A DNA stretch of 64,000 bases. Source: an uncultured Bacteroidales bacterium. Lineage in GTDB: Bacteria > Bacteroidota > Bacteroidia > Bacteroidales > UBA932. Both the position numbers and the translations under genes were made by a program. This document shows, in pieces, positions 51,139-59,049 of the stretch (positions are counted from its first letter, which is position 1; each line of letters opens with the position of its first letter). A model generated the notes under the pieces. The model ran no database searches and was not told the origin of the DNA. It worked only from the letters and a program-made list of their open reading frames with translations. The stretch covers positions 1-64,000 of the forward strand of contig CALUST010000015.1 of the NCBI GenBank assembly GCA_944323505.1, given 5' to 3'.

Positions 51139-53292
51139 ATGAGAGCTTATTCAACACAGAACATCCGCAATGTGGTTCTTCTCGGAAGTACGAAGTCCGG
51201 CAAGACCACATTATCTGAAGCGATGCTTTTTGAAGGCAAGGTCATAGACAGGCGCGGGACCGTCGAGGCCAAGAATACCGTTTCGGACAATTCAGAAATC
51301 GAACAGATCAACCAGAGGTCAATATATGCGACTCCGCTCTATGCGGAATTCATGGACACGAAGTTCAATATCATCGACGCCCCGGGGGCCGATGACTTTG
51401 TCGGCGGGGCTGTGTCGGCTTTCAAGGTATGCGATACCGGGATACTTCTCGTGAATGCCCAGCAGGGAGTTGAGGTAGGGACAGAGATTTTTGCGAGATA
51501 TGCCGACAGGTACAATCTTCCTCTGATTATCGGAGTCAACCAGCTGGACGGGGAGAAGGCTTCCTGGGAGAATACATTGGAGACGATGAAGGAGGCGTTC
51601 GGCAACAAGCCGGTACTCATCCAGTATCCTGTCAATCCGGGTCCCGGATTCGACGGCTTCATCGATGTGCTGAAGATGAAGTACTATCATTTCACAGACG
51701 ATAACGGGACCAGGGAGGACCTGGAAATCCCGGCGCAGTATAAGGACGAGGCGGAAGAGCTCAGGTCGGCTCTCATCGAGAGGGCTGCCGAGTATGATGA
51801 CACCCTCATGGAGAAGTTCTTTGAGACAGGCGCTCTTACGGAGGATGAGATCAGGAAGGGCATAGGCTTGGGATGCCGTGCAGGTGAGGTATATCCTGTA
51901 TTCTGTCTCTCTGCCAGAAAGGATATCGGTGTCAAGCGTCTTATGGAGTTCACCATCAGGACTGCGGCATCTCCTGCAGAAAGGCCTGCCAGGACAGTTG
52001 ACGGAAATGAGATAGAGTGCAAGCAGGATGCTCCGACATCCCTGTTCATATATAAGACTGCCGTAGAACCGCATCTCGGTGAGGTCGCATATTTCAAGGT
52101 GATGTCCGGGGAACTCACGGAAGGCCAGGATCTTGAGAATCCTGATACAGGGGACAAGGAGCGCATCACTGCCATATATGCTGTGGCCGGCAAGAAAAAG
52201 GAGAAGGTGACGGACCTGTATGCCGGAGACATAGGATGTACAGTGAAGCTCCGCAATGCCAAGACCAATGTTACCCTTTCCCAGCCCGGGACAGAGATTG
52301 CCTATGAGCATATCGTATTCCCTGCCTCCAAGTTCCGCACAGCCATCAAGGCCAAGGAGCAGAAAGACGAGGAGAAGATGGGGGAGGCTCTCAACAGGAT
52401 GTCGGCAGAAGATCCGACAATTATCGTCGAATACTCCAAGGAACTCAAACAGACCATCCTGAAGGGTCAGGGAGAGCAGCATATCAACATCGTCAGATGG
52501 AGACTCAAGAATGAGAACAAGATAGAGATAGAGCTTTTCCCTCCGAAGATTTCCTATCGGGAGACCATCACAAAAGTCGCTACAGCCAACTACAGGCATA
52601 AGAAGCAGTCGGGAGGTGCCGGCCAGTTCGGTGAGGTGCATCTGCTTGTATGTCCGATTGTCGAGGGCGTTGAAGCCGGCAACAGGTTCAAGATTGACGG
52701 CAAGGAGATGGTGCTCAACATCAAGAGCAAGGAGTCTTTCGATCTCGAATGGGGCGGCAGGCTCGAATTCTACAACTGTATTGTAGGAGGTGCGATTGAT
52801 GCGCGCTTCATGCCTGCAATTCTCAAAGGTATCATGGACAAGATGAGCGAAGGCCCGCTCACCGGCTCTCTTGCAAGAGATATCAGAGTGTATGTCTATG
52901 ACGGCAAGATGCATCCGGTGGACTCCAATGAGATCTCTTTCGTCCTGGCAGCCCGCAACGCATTCAAAGAGGCGTTCCGCAATGCCGGGCCGAAGATCAT
53001 GGAGCCGATATACAATCTCGAAGTCATGACACCGTCCGAGTATATGGGAGCCTGCATGTCAGACCTCCAGAACCGCAGGGCATTGATAGAGGGGATGGGC
53101 AGCGAGAAAGGGTTCGACGTCATCAAGGCGAGGGTGCCGCTTGCCGAGTTGTACAAGTATTCGACCTCGCTCAGCTCGCTGACATCAGGAAGCGCCACAT
53201 TCACCATGCAGTTTGCTGATTATCAGCCGGTGCCTGGAGATGTCCAGGAGAAGTTGCTGAAAGCATATATGGAGCAGGATAAGGAAGAATAA
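51139..53292 (+). CDS. fusA2: Elongation factor G paralogue with altered GTPase motifs (EF-G2 type)
   Basis: A 717-residue protein with all five EF-G domains. The P-loop GSTKSGKTT (16-24) is intact. Switch I reads NQRSIYAT, with Tyr63 where EF-G has the magnesium-binding Thr. Switch II is DAPGADDF, with Ala84 in place of the catalytic His of DTPGH. The base-recognition motif is NQLD (134-137) instead of NKMD. I recall a Bacteroides EF-G paralogue (EF-G2) that supports translation without GTP hydrolysis under carbon limitation and in the gut; this protein fits that description. It stands alone, away from the str operon where housekeeping fusA lies. Confidence 0.85.
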   Translation: MRAYSTQNIRNVVLLGSTKSGKTTLSEAMLFEGKVIDRRGTVEAKNTVSDNSEIEQINQRSIYATPLYAEFMDTKFNIIDAPGADDFVGGAVSAFKVCDTGILLVNAQQGVEVGTEIFARYADRYNLPLIIGVNQLDGEKASWENTLETMKEAFGNKPVLIQYPVNPGPGFDGFIDVLKMKYYHFTDDNGTREDLEIPAQYKDEAEELRSALIERAAEYDDTLMEKFFETGALTEDEIRKGIGLGCRAGEVYPVFCLSARKDIGVKRLMEFTIRTAASPAERPARTVDGNEIECKQDAPTSLFIYKTAVEPHLGEVAYFKVMSGELTEGQDLENPDTGDKERITAIYAVAGKKKEKVTDLYAGDIGCTVKLRNAKTNVTLSQPGTEIAYEHIVFPASKFRTAIKAKEQKDEEKMGEALNRMSAEDPTIIVEYSKELKQTILKGQGEQHINIVRWRLKNENKIEIELFPPKISYRETITKVATANYRHKKQSGGAGQFGEVHLLVCPIVEGVEAGNRFKIDGKEMVLNIKSKESFDLEWGGRLEFYNCIVGGAIDARFMPAILKGIMDKMSEGPLTGSLARDIRVYVYDGKMHPVDSNEISFVLAARNAFKEAFRNAGPKIMEPIYNLEVMTPSEYMGACMSDLQNRRALIEGMGSEKGFDVIKARVPLAELYKYSTSLSSLTSGSATFTMQFADYQPVPGDVQEKLLKAYMEQDKEE

Positions 53293-53306
53293 TATAGGCG
53301 TCTGCA

Positions 53307-53370
53307 GAAAAGGGGGGCGACTGTAAAGGAGGGATTTCAATCCGGGATACTCCTTTCAGCCGCCCTTTTC
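53307..53370. terminator. Bidirectional terminator between the EF-G paralogue and the porin gene
   Basis: A long stem: CTGTAAAGGAG (53321-53331) pairs with CTCCTTTCAG (53350-53359) with one bulge, and GGGCG (53315-53319) with CGCCC (53361-53365). Flanking AAAA and TTTT runs support action in both directions. Confidence 0.75.
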
Positions 53371-53376
53371 GTCTTG

Positions 53377-54702
53377 CTACAGTCCGAGTTCCACCTGGAA
53401 TCTGAGCATCCACCGGTCATAGTCAGGGTTGACTGTGACTTCGCTGCGGTGATTATATGACAGATCAAGCTGGAATTTGAGGCTGTGCCCTATCAGATAG
53501 CGGGTCACGCCTATCGTGCTCTGGTTCCAGGTCCTGTATCCCACAAACGGCCTTGCCTCAGCATCAGGAAACATTGTGGAGTTGCGCAGGGCCACCTCCC
53601 ATTTCCCGTCGAACAGGTAACTTGTCTGGATATTGAGACCGTTCCCCGTGTACACAAATTCCCCGCTCTCGTCTATTACAGGCTGGGGCGTATGCCGTCC
53701 CATATAATCGGTCACAAATGCGAATCCTTTGTATTTCAATATGAAATCAGCATAGTATGAACCGATGTTCTTGGTGTCACCGGTAAACAGTCCGCCTTTC
53801 ATCCCCTGTGTCCTTTTGGCGTTGTTGTTGAATGTATATGCCCCCGCAAGCATCATTTTTACCTGCTGTTCTCCGTATACGTCGCCTTCAAGGAGTTCCC
53901 CGTTGGCATGGAATCTCCCGAACGGATATAGTTCGAGACGTCCCGTATATGCGAATCCGTCCACATCGGAAGTGTTGAAATTGCGGCCTTCGCCGAGGGT
54001 GACGGATGCCTTTGCGGCAAGGGCAAACGAGTCAAAGTCCCCGTAGTTGTACTCCGCAAAGAACCCGAAATCCCTGTCGCCTCCGAATTCGCTGTTGACA
54101 ATGCTCCTGTCCACGAACTGCAGGGCGCTGGAGGAGTTGACCCTTGCACGGTTCGCCTTGATTTTCGTTTGTCCGAAACCGATGTTCCATTTCGGGCTCG
54201 GAACATAGTAGACGATAGCGTCGCGGATAAGGTTCATGTTCACTCCTCCTTCTCCGTTAGGGACAGGCTCCGTGTCATAGCTGCTGAACCCCAGCTGGAT
54301 GGAATAGACTATCTTTGGGGAGAAGATATATCCGTCAAACCTGAGCCTCAGCCTTTTTATCTGTGCATCGGTCGAGGTAAGATTCATATTTCTGCTGAAT
54401 GAGAGGCCTATCATATTCTGCATGCGGAAACGCAGCGTCATTTCGTAGGAATTGTTCTTGGGCCTGAATGTGACACCTTTCCCGACTTCGATGTTAGGCA
54501 GATTCAGCAGACGTTCCATTATGTCTGTCCTGCCGTTGTCGAGCGAGTCTTCAACGAATGTCTGGAAATTGTCCAGGCCGGCAGCCTTTTCTGACGGGGA
54601 TCTTTTTTCGGCGGCATCTGTCTTCAAAGACGCGGCCGACATGGCGATACATATTATGACAAGGGCCGCATACGGCCTCATGAAACATGCAGTTGTCTTC
54701 AT
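53377..54702 (-). CDS. OprO/OprP-like porin
   Basis: A 441-residue protein from the ATG at 54702; the frame is open 37 codons further but those precede the signal peptide. The leader MKTTACFMRPYAALVIICIA ends near TDAAE. A helical stretch (about 30-60) is followed by a barrel of about sixteen strands, with FRMQNMIGLSFSRN, KRLRLRFDGYIF, WNIGFGQTKIKANR and a C-terminus ending in RFQVELGL. This pattern fits the phosphate-selective porin O/P family, whose Bacteroidetes members are mostly uncharacterised, so phosphate specificity is not implied. It faces a perfect -7 element at 54760-54767. Confidence 0.82.
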   Translation of the reverse strand: MKTTACFMRPYAALVIICIAMSAASLKTDAAEKRSPSEKAAGLDNFQTFVEDSLDNGRTDIMERLLNLPNIEVGKGVTFRPKNNSYEMTLRFRMQNMIGLSFSRNMNLTSTDAQIKRLRLRFDGYIFSPKIVYSIQLGFSSYDTEPVPNGEGGVNMNLIRDAIVYYVPSPKWNIGFGQTKIKANRARVNSSSALQFVDRSIVNSEFGGDRDFGFFAEYNYGDFDSFALAAKASVTLGEGRNFNTSDVDGFAYTGRLELYPFGRFHANGELLEGDVYGEQQVKMMLAGAYTFNNNAKRTQGMKGGLFTGDTKNIGSYYADFILKYKGFAFVTDYMGRHTPQPVIDESGEFVYTGNGLNIQTSYLFDGKWEVALRNSTMFPDAEARPFVGYRTWNQSTIGVTRYLIGHSLKFQLDLSYNHRSEVTVNPDYDRWMLRFQVELGL

Positions 54703-54759
54703 ACAAAACTGGTTGTCAGATTTTTGAATATCGTGCGCCGGCTGTCCCGGCACAAAGTA

Positions 54760-54773
54760 CAAAGGTATCTTTG
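54760..54773. promoter_or_regulatory. Overlapping divergent -7 elements
   Basis: CAAAGGTATCTTTG contains TACCTTTG on the minus strand (54760-54767, towards the porin) and TATCTTTG on the plus strand (54766-54773, towards the sigma-factor operon). Both match TAnnTTTG exactly. No convincing -33 partner was found for either. Confidence 0.4.
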
Positions 54774-54845
54774 AAAAATGTAAGGAATCTGAATTATGGA
54801 TTCCGTTCTGCAAAAATCGTTAATTTTGTTAAATGAATATTACAA

Positions 54846-54875
54846 TCTGCTGCAAAATGTCGGATTCTGCTGCAA
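54846..54875. repeat. Direct repeat TCTGCTGCAA upstream of the sigma-factor operon
   Basis: TCTGCTGCAA at 54846-54855 and again at 54866-54875, exactly 20 bp apart (two helical turns), followed by ATGTCGG and CATTTGTCCGG respectively. The distance to the first gene of the operon is about 50 bases. This could be a tandem regulator site. Confidence 0.4.
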
Positions 54876-54927
54876 CATTTGTCCGGGTTGCGGAGTCTGA
54901 CATGCAAAACAGATAATAAACAGTATT

Positions 54928-55401
54928 ATGGAAGACATTCTTATCCCTATCGCAGTTTGCGTAGTGTTGCCGGTCATGATAGTCTGGCTGGTGACAAGAT
55001 CCAAGAATCAGATTGTAAACAGGAAAATGGACGTGCTTATAAAGGCCATCGAGAACGGGCAGGACATAGACCCGGAACTCCTGTCGGATGCTGCAGGTCA
55101 CGATGCAAAAAAGAAATCCGTCAAGATGAGGCTGCTCAGGCAACTCTGTTGGGGAGTGATTCTCGTCATTGCCGGAGCCGGCATCCTTGCAGGAGCACCG
55201 TTTGCGGAGGATAGTCTGGATATGTTCATCTTCGGAGGCATACTTGCTGCAATCGGAGTGGCTCTGCTCGTGATGTTTCTGGTCGGCAGGAAATGGCTGG
55301 CGCCTGAGATAGAGGCAGAAGAGAAGAGGTCATTGCATGAGTCCGCAGGAGCGTCTGCCGGCTCGGCTGGCGATGATGAAAATGTCCAAACCGGCAGGTA
55401 A
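54928..55401 (+). CDS. Small membrane protein of the DUF6249 type
   Basis: A 157-residue protein with one N-terminal membrane segment (5-22), a helical cytoplasmic stretch with NRKMDVLIKAIENGQDIDPELL, and two further segments at about 70-90 and 97-118. The C-terminus is polar and Ala/Gly/Ser rich. The membrane helix followed by an IENGQDIDPELL-like stretch is how I recall DUF6249 proteins, which often precede ECF sigma genes in Bacteroidetes. It lies five bases before the sigma gene. A role in sensing or in holding the sigma factor at the membrane is only inferred. Confidence 0.7.
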   Translation: MEDILIPIAVCVVLPVMIVWLVTRSKNQIVNRKMDVLIKAIENGQDIDPELLSDAAGHDAKKKSVKMRLLRQLCWGVILVIAGAGILAGAPFAEDSLDMFIFGGILAAIGVALLVMFLVGRKWLAPEIEAEEKRSLHESAGASAGSAGDDENVQTGR

Positions 55402-55406
55402 GAGTT

Positions 55407-55901
55407 GTGGACAAAGCGCAATTCATAGAGCAGGTGTCGCGCGAGCAGGAATCTTTGCGGAGGTTTCTGTGCGCGCTGTGTAAGGGGGATGCGTTCAGGG
55501 CTGATGACATAGCACAGGAGGCTCTGCTGAAGGCATATCTTTCCTTTGAGCGGTTTGAGGGCCGGGCAAAGTTCTCGACATGGCTTTTCAGGATAGCCTA
55601 TAACTGTTTCTGTGACAACAGGTCAGCAAGTATGAAGGCGGAAGGGGAGCCGCTCTGCCCGGAGCATGAGAAACTGTCCGGTGACACAGGTCCGAATGTC
55701 CGCAGATTTGAATATCAGGGACTTTATCGGGCCATCGGCGGGCTGTCGGAAAAGGAGCAGGCTGTCATCCTGCTTTTCTACATGGAAGACAAGTCGATAA
55801 AGGAGATAGAGTCCATCACAGGGATGCCGTCAGGCACGGTTCGCTCACATCTTTCCAGAGCCAGGGAGCATCTGAGGACATATCTTCAAAATTACAGATG
55901 A
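55407..55901 (+). CDS. RNA polymerase sigma factor, sigma-70/ECF type
   Basis: A 164-residue protein from a GTG at 55407, five bases after the previous stop. Region 2 is seen in ADDIAQEALLKAYLSFERF, then KFSTWLFRIAYNCFCD. Region 4 is in LSEKEQAVILLFYMEDKSIKEI and GTVRSHLSRAREHL. There is no region 1 or 3, so it belongs to the ECF class. Its stop overlaps the start of the next gene by four bases. It should direct RNA polymerase to a small regulon, possibly including its own operon. Confidence 0.9.
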   Translation: MDKAQFIEQVSREQESLRRFLCALCKGDAFRADDIAQEALLKAYLSFERFEGRAKFSTWLFRIAYNCFCDNRSASMKAEGEPLCPEHEKLSGDTGPNVRRFEYQGLYRAIGGLSEKEQAVILLFYMEDKSIKEIESITGMPSGTVRSHLSRAREHLRTYLQNYR

Positions 55902-56329
55902 CAGAAAGGGAGAAAAATGCAAACAGACATCATAAAAGAACAATTATGGCAGGAGACAAGGAAATAAGGCAGTTCATAAAGGACAATGCACCACAGATAG
56001 TGGGTAATGAAAGGTTCATGGCGGAACTCGTCAGGCAGATTGAACTTCTTCCGGTCCCGGCGACCCTGTCGGGAAAGTCGGAAGAGGAGATCCGGTCGGC
56101 AAAGGCGCTGATTGTTGCGACTGCCCGTAAAATCAAGCGTCACAACCGTATAATGGCGGTGGCTGTCGCAATGGTATCCGTTGCGCTTCTGGGGGCGCTG
56201 CTTTCGCTCTATTATTTTTCTCCTGATGTCCGGACGTTTGTGCAGCAGTATTTTGTCTATGTGTCAACCGGATTCTCGGCTGTTGTACTTGCTGCAGCCT
56301 TGACAGTCTCCAGCCTCCGCAGGATCTGA
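55898..56329 (+). CDS. Putative membrane anti-sigma or accessory protein
   Basis: A 143-residue protein from the ATG that overlaps the sigma stop; a better N-terminus may be the ATG at 55946 (MAGDKEIRQFI). A soluble helical region of about 85 residues is followed by two membrane segments (88-108 and 118-138). The position directly after an ECF sigma gene, and a soluble N-terminal helical domain before membrane segments, is the layout of anti-sigma factors, but no zinc-binding motif is present. Resembles DUF5056-type proteins as I recall them. Function is inferred from context. Confidence 0.6.
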   Translation: MTEREKNANRHHKRTIMAGDKEIRQFIKDNAPQIVGNERFMAELVRQIELLPVPATLSGKSEEEIRSAKALIVATARKIKRHNRIMAVAVAMVSVALLGALLSLYYFSPDVRTFVQQYFVYVSTGFSAVVLAAALTVSSLRRI

Positions 56330-56332
56330 TTG

Positions 56333-57130
56333 TCAGAATTTCAGAGTAAGGGAGATGAAGTCCTCGACCCCGAGTCGTTCAGGCCGCAGGGCGAATACTG
56401 GATCCGAGACAAAGGCTTCTGTCTGTTCTGCAGACCATCCCTCTCTTGCCGCCTTGTCCAGTATGAGAGGCCTGAGGGAGTTGCGCATTGTCTTGCGTCT
56501 CTGGTTGAAGGCTGTCTTGACCACGGTCTTGAAGAGAGACTCGTCGCATCCGAGAGTCTTGCGGGAGTTGCGGGTGAGCCGTATGACGGCGGACTTCACT
56601 TTCGGTGGAGGATTGAATGCCCCCTCTCCCACCGTGAAAAGGTATTCTATGTCATACCACGCCTGGAGCAGGACAGAAAGGATGCCGTAGGTCTTTGTCC
56701 CGGGCTTCTCGGCGATACGTTCCGCCACTTCTTTCTGTATCATGCACACTACCTGGGGGACGGACTCCTTGTAGTCGAGTATCTTGAAGAAAATCTGTGA
56801 AGATATGTTATACGGGAAGTTCCCTATCACGCAGAAATCTTTTTTGAAGAAATTCTCCAGCCTGAGCCTCAGAAAGTCCGCCTCAATAAGACTTCCATTG
56901 ACCTGCGGGAAATGGGTCAGGAGATAATCCACTGATTCCCTGTCTATTTCCACCATTTTCAGGTTGATTTCGGGGCGTTGCAGCAGATACTGTGTCAGCA
57001 CTCCCATGCCGGGTCCGACTTCAAGGACGTCTGTCTTGTCTGTCACGAGCAGCGCATCCGCTATCTGCCTCGCGATGGACAGGTCGGTGAGGAAATGCTG
57101 CCCCAAGGATTTTTTTGCTCTTACTTCCAT
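56333..57130 (-). CDS. rsmA: 16S rRNA (adenine1518/1519-N6)-dimethyltransferase
   Basis: A 265-residue KsgA homologue that dimethylates two adjacent adenines at the 3' end of 16S rRNA. It opens with KKSLGQHFLTD. The SAM site is VLEVGPGMGVLT, and the catalytic motif is NFPYNISSQIF. The C-terminal helical domain carries FNQRRKTMRNSL. The 3' end lies 3 bases from the convergent sigma operon. A perfect -7 element (TATCTTTG, minus strand, 57158-57165) sits about 30 bases before the start. aspS is divergent. Confidence 0.96.
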   Translation of the reverse strand: MEVRAKKSLGQHFLTDLSIARQIADALLVTDKTDVLEVGPGMGVLTQYLLQRPEINLKMVEIDRESVDYLLTHFPQVNGSLIEADFLRLRLENFFKKDFCVIGNFPYNISSQIFFKILDYKESVPQVVCMIQKEVAERIAEKPGTKTYGILSVLLQAWYDIEYLFTVGEGAFNPPPKVKSAVIRLTRNSRKTLGCDESLFKTVVKTAFNQRRKTMRNSLRPLILDKAAREGWSAEQTEAFVSDPVFALRPERLGVEDFISLTLKF

Positions 57131-57232
57131 ATAGTCTTCTTTTCAGGCTCAGATGTGCAAAGATAAGAAGCCCTGCTGATTTTCATGAATAATTTTGTAT
57201 TTTTGCAGGTTGTTTAAACAAATCAAACAGTT

Positions 57233-59002
57233 ATGTACAGGACTCATACTTGCGGAGAACTCCGTATTTCTGACGTCGGGAAGACCGTCACTCTGGCCGG
57301 ATGGGTGCAGAGGACAAGGAAACTCGGCGGTATGACATTCATAGATCTGCGTGACAGATATGGCATTACGCAACTTGCAGTTGACGGGTCGGTGGCAGAG
57401 GACCTGTCTTCCACTGCCAATTCTCTCGGCCGCGAATATGTCATTCAGGCCAAAGGTGAGGTGATTGAGCGTCAGAGCAAGAACCCGAAGATGCCTACAG
57501 GAGATATCGAGATCAGGCTTGACAGCATAGACATACTCAACAAGGCACAGACACCTCCTTTCACCATCGAGGACGTGAGTGACGGTGGAGAGGAACTGAG
57601 AGCCAGGTACAGATACCTTGACCTGCGGAGGAATCCTCTCAGAAAGGCTCTTGAACTCAGGCACAGGCTTGCCCATGAGGTCAGGAACTATCTTGATGCC
57701 CAGGGATTCATGGAGATAGAGACTCCTTATCTCATCAAGTCCACCCCTGAGGGAGCACGCGATTTCGTGGTGCCGTCAAGAATGAATCCGGGACAGTTCT
57801 ATGCCCTGCCTCAGTCTCCGCAGACATTCAAGCAGCTGCTGATGGTGGCCGGATATGACAGGTATTTCCAGATTGTCCGCTGTTTCAGGGATGAGGATCT
57901 GCGTGCCGACCGTCAGCCGGAGTTCACCCAGATAGACTGCGAGATGTCATTTGTGGAGAGGGATGACGTGCTTGACACATTCGAGGGCATGATGCGCACA
58001 CTTTTCAAGAATGTGCTGGATGTGGACATCCCGAATCCGATTCCGCGTATGAGCTGGTTTGATGCTATGGACAGATACGGGTCTGACAAGCCGGACATCA
58101 GGTACGGCATGACCATCCATGAGATCACGGAGGATGTGCAGGGACATGGATTCTCCGTGTTCGATTCGGTGGAATATGTCGGTGCGATTGCCGTGGAAGG
58201 CATCGCAGGCTATACCAGAAAGCAGATAGACGAGCTCACCGAGTGGGTCAAGAGACCTCAGGTAGGAGCCAAGGGGCTTGTCTATATCAAGATAAATGAA
58301 GACGGCAGTATCAAGTCGTCCGTGGACAAGTTCTATACTCCGGAAGAGCTGAAGGCTGTGGCGGAAAAAGCCGGGGCAAAGGCGGGGGATATGGTTCTTG
58401 TTCTCTGCGGTCCTAAGAGAAAGACTCAGACTATGCTGGGAGTGCTCCGTATCGAGATGGGCAACAGGCTCGGTCTGCGTGACCCTCATGTCTTCGCCCC
58501 TCTGTGGGTTGTGGACTTCCCTCTGCTTGAATGGGATGACGAGACCGGCCGCTTCTATGCCATGCACCATCCGTTCACTGCTCCTAAGCCCGAGCACCTT
58601 GATCTTTTCTACAGCGACAGGAAGGAGGATCTGGAGCGTGTATGCGCAAATGCATACGATTTTGTGCTCAACGGCACGGAACTCGGCGGCGGCTCCATCA
58701 GGATACATGATTCGCAGGTGCAGCAGAGGATGTTCGAGGTGCTCGGATTCTCTGACGAGGATGCACAATACAAGTTCGGCTTCATCATCAACGCATTCAA
58801 GTTCGGTGCGCCGCCACATGGAGGACTTGCATTCGGCTTTGACCGTATGTGCGCACTCTTCGGCGGGCAGGAGACCATCAGGGACTTCATCGCATTCCCT
58901 AAGAACAACCAGGGCCGCGACGTGATGATTGACTCCCCGTCATATATTGACCAGGTGCAGATGGATGAACTCTTCCTGCAGTCAACGGCAGAGAAGGAAT
59001 AA
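57233..59002 (+). CDS. aspS: Aspartate-tRNA ligase
   Basis: A 589-residue class II aminoacyl-tRNA synthetase of the bacterial type. The N-terminal OB-fold binds the anticodon ([14 protein letters not shown]). Motif 2 lies in [23 protein letters not shown]-like sequence, here split as [15 protein letters not shown]. The GAD insertion domain follows. Motif 3 is GLAFGFDRM near residue 535. Whether it charges tRNA(Asp) only or also tRNA(Asn) cannot be told without the residues known to decide this. A perfect -7 element (TATTTTTG, 57198-57205) precedes it by 28 bases. Confidence 0.97.
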   Translation: MYRTHTCGELRISDVGKTVTLAGWVQRTRKLGGMTFIDLRDRYGITQLAVDGSVAEDLSSTANSLGREYVIQAKGEVIERQSKNPKMPTGDIEIRLDSIDILNKAQTPPFTIEDVSDGGEELRARYRYLDLRRNPLRKALELRHRLAHEVRNYLDAQGFMEIETPYLIKSTPEGARDFVVPSRMNPGQFYALPQSPQTFKQLLMVAGYDRYFQIVRCFRDEDLRADRQPEFTQIDCEMSFVERDDVLDTFEGMMRTLFKNVLDVDIPNPIPRMSWFDAMDRYGSDKPDIRYGMTIHEITEDVQGHGFSVFDSVEYVGAIAVEGIAGYTRKQIDELTEWVKRPQVGAKGLVYIKINEDGSIKSSVDKFYTPEELKAVAEKAGAKAGDMVLVLCGPKRKTQTMLGVLRIEMGNRLGLRDPHVFAPLWVVDFPLLEWDDETGRFYAMHHPFTAPKPEHLDLFYSDRKEDLERVCANAYDFVLNGTELGGGSIRIHDSQVQQRMFEVLGFSDEDAQYKFGFIINAFKFGAPPHGGLAFGFDRMCALFGGQETIRDFIAFPKNNQGRDVMIDSPSYIDQVQMDELFLQSTAEKE

Positions 59003-59049
59003 CGACAAGACAAGAAGAAGCGGAGACCTCGGCCCTGCCGGTGAGATGA

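Noticed and set aside
51319-52914. Open frame of 531 codons on the minus strand inside the EF-G paralogue
   Set aside because: It is an antisense shadow of a well-supported gene, has no recognisable motif and no leader or start context of its own. Codon bias of the real gene keeps antisense stops rare.
57947-58819. Open frame of 290 codons antisense to aspS
   Set aside because: Shadow of aspS, whose class II motifs are intact.
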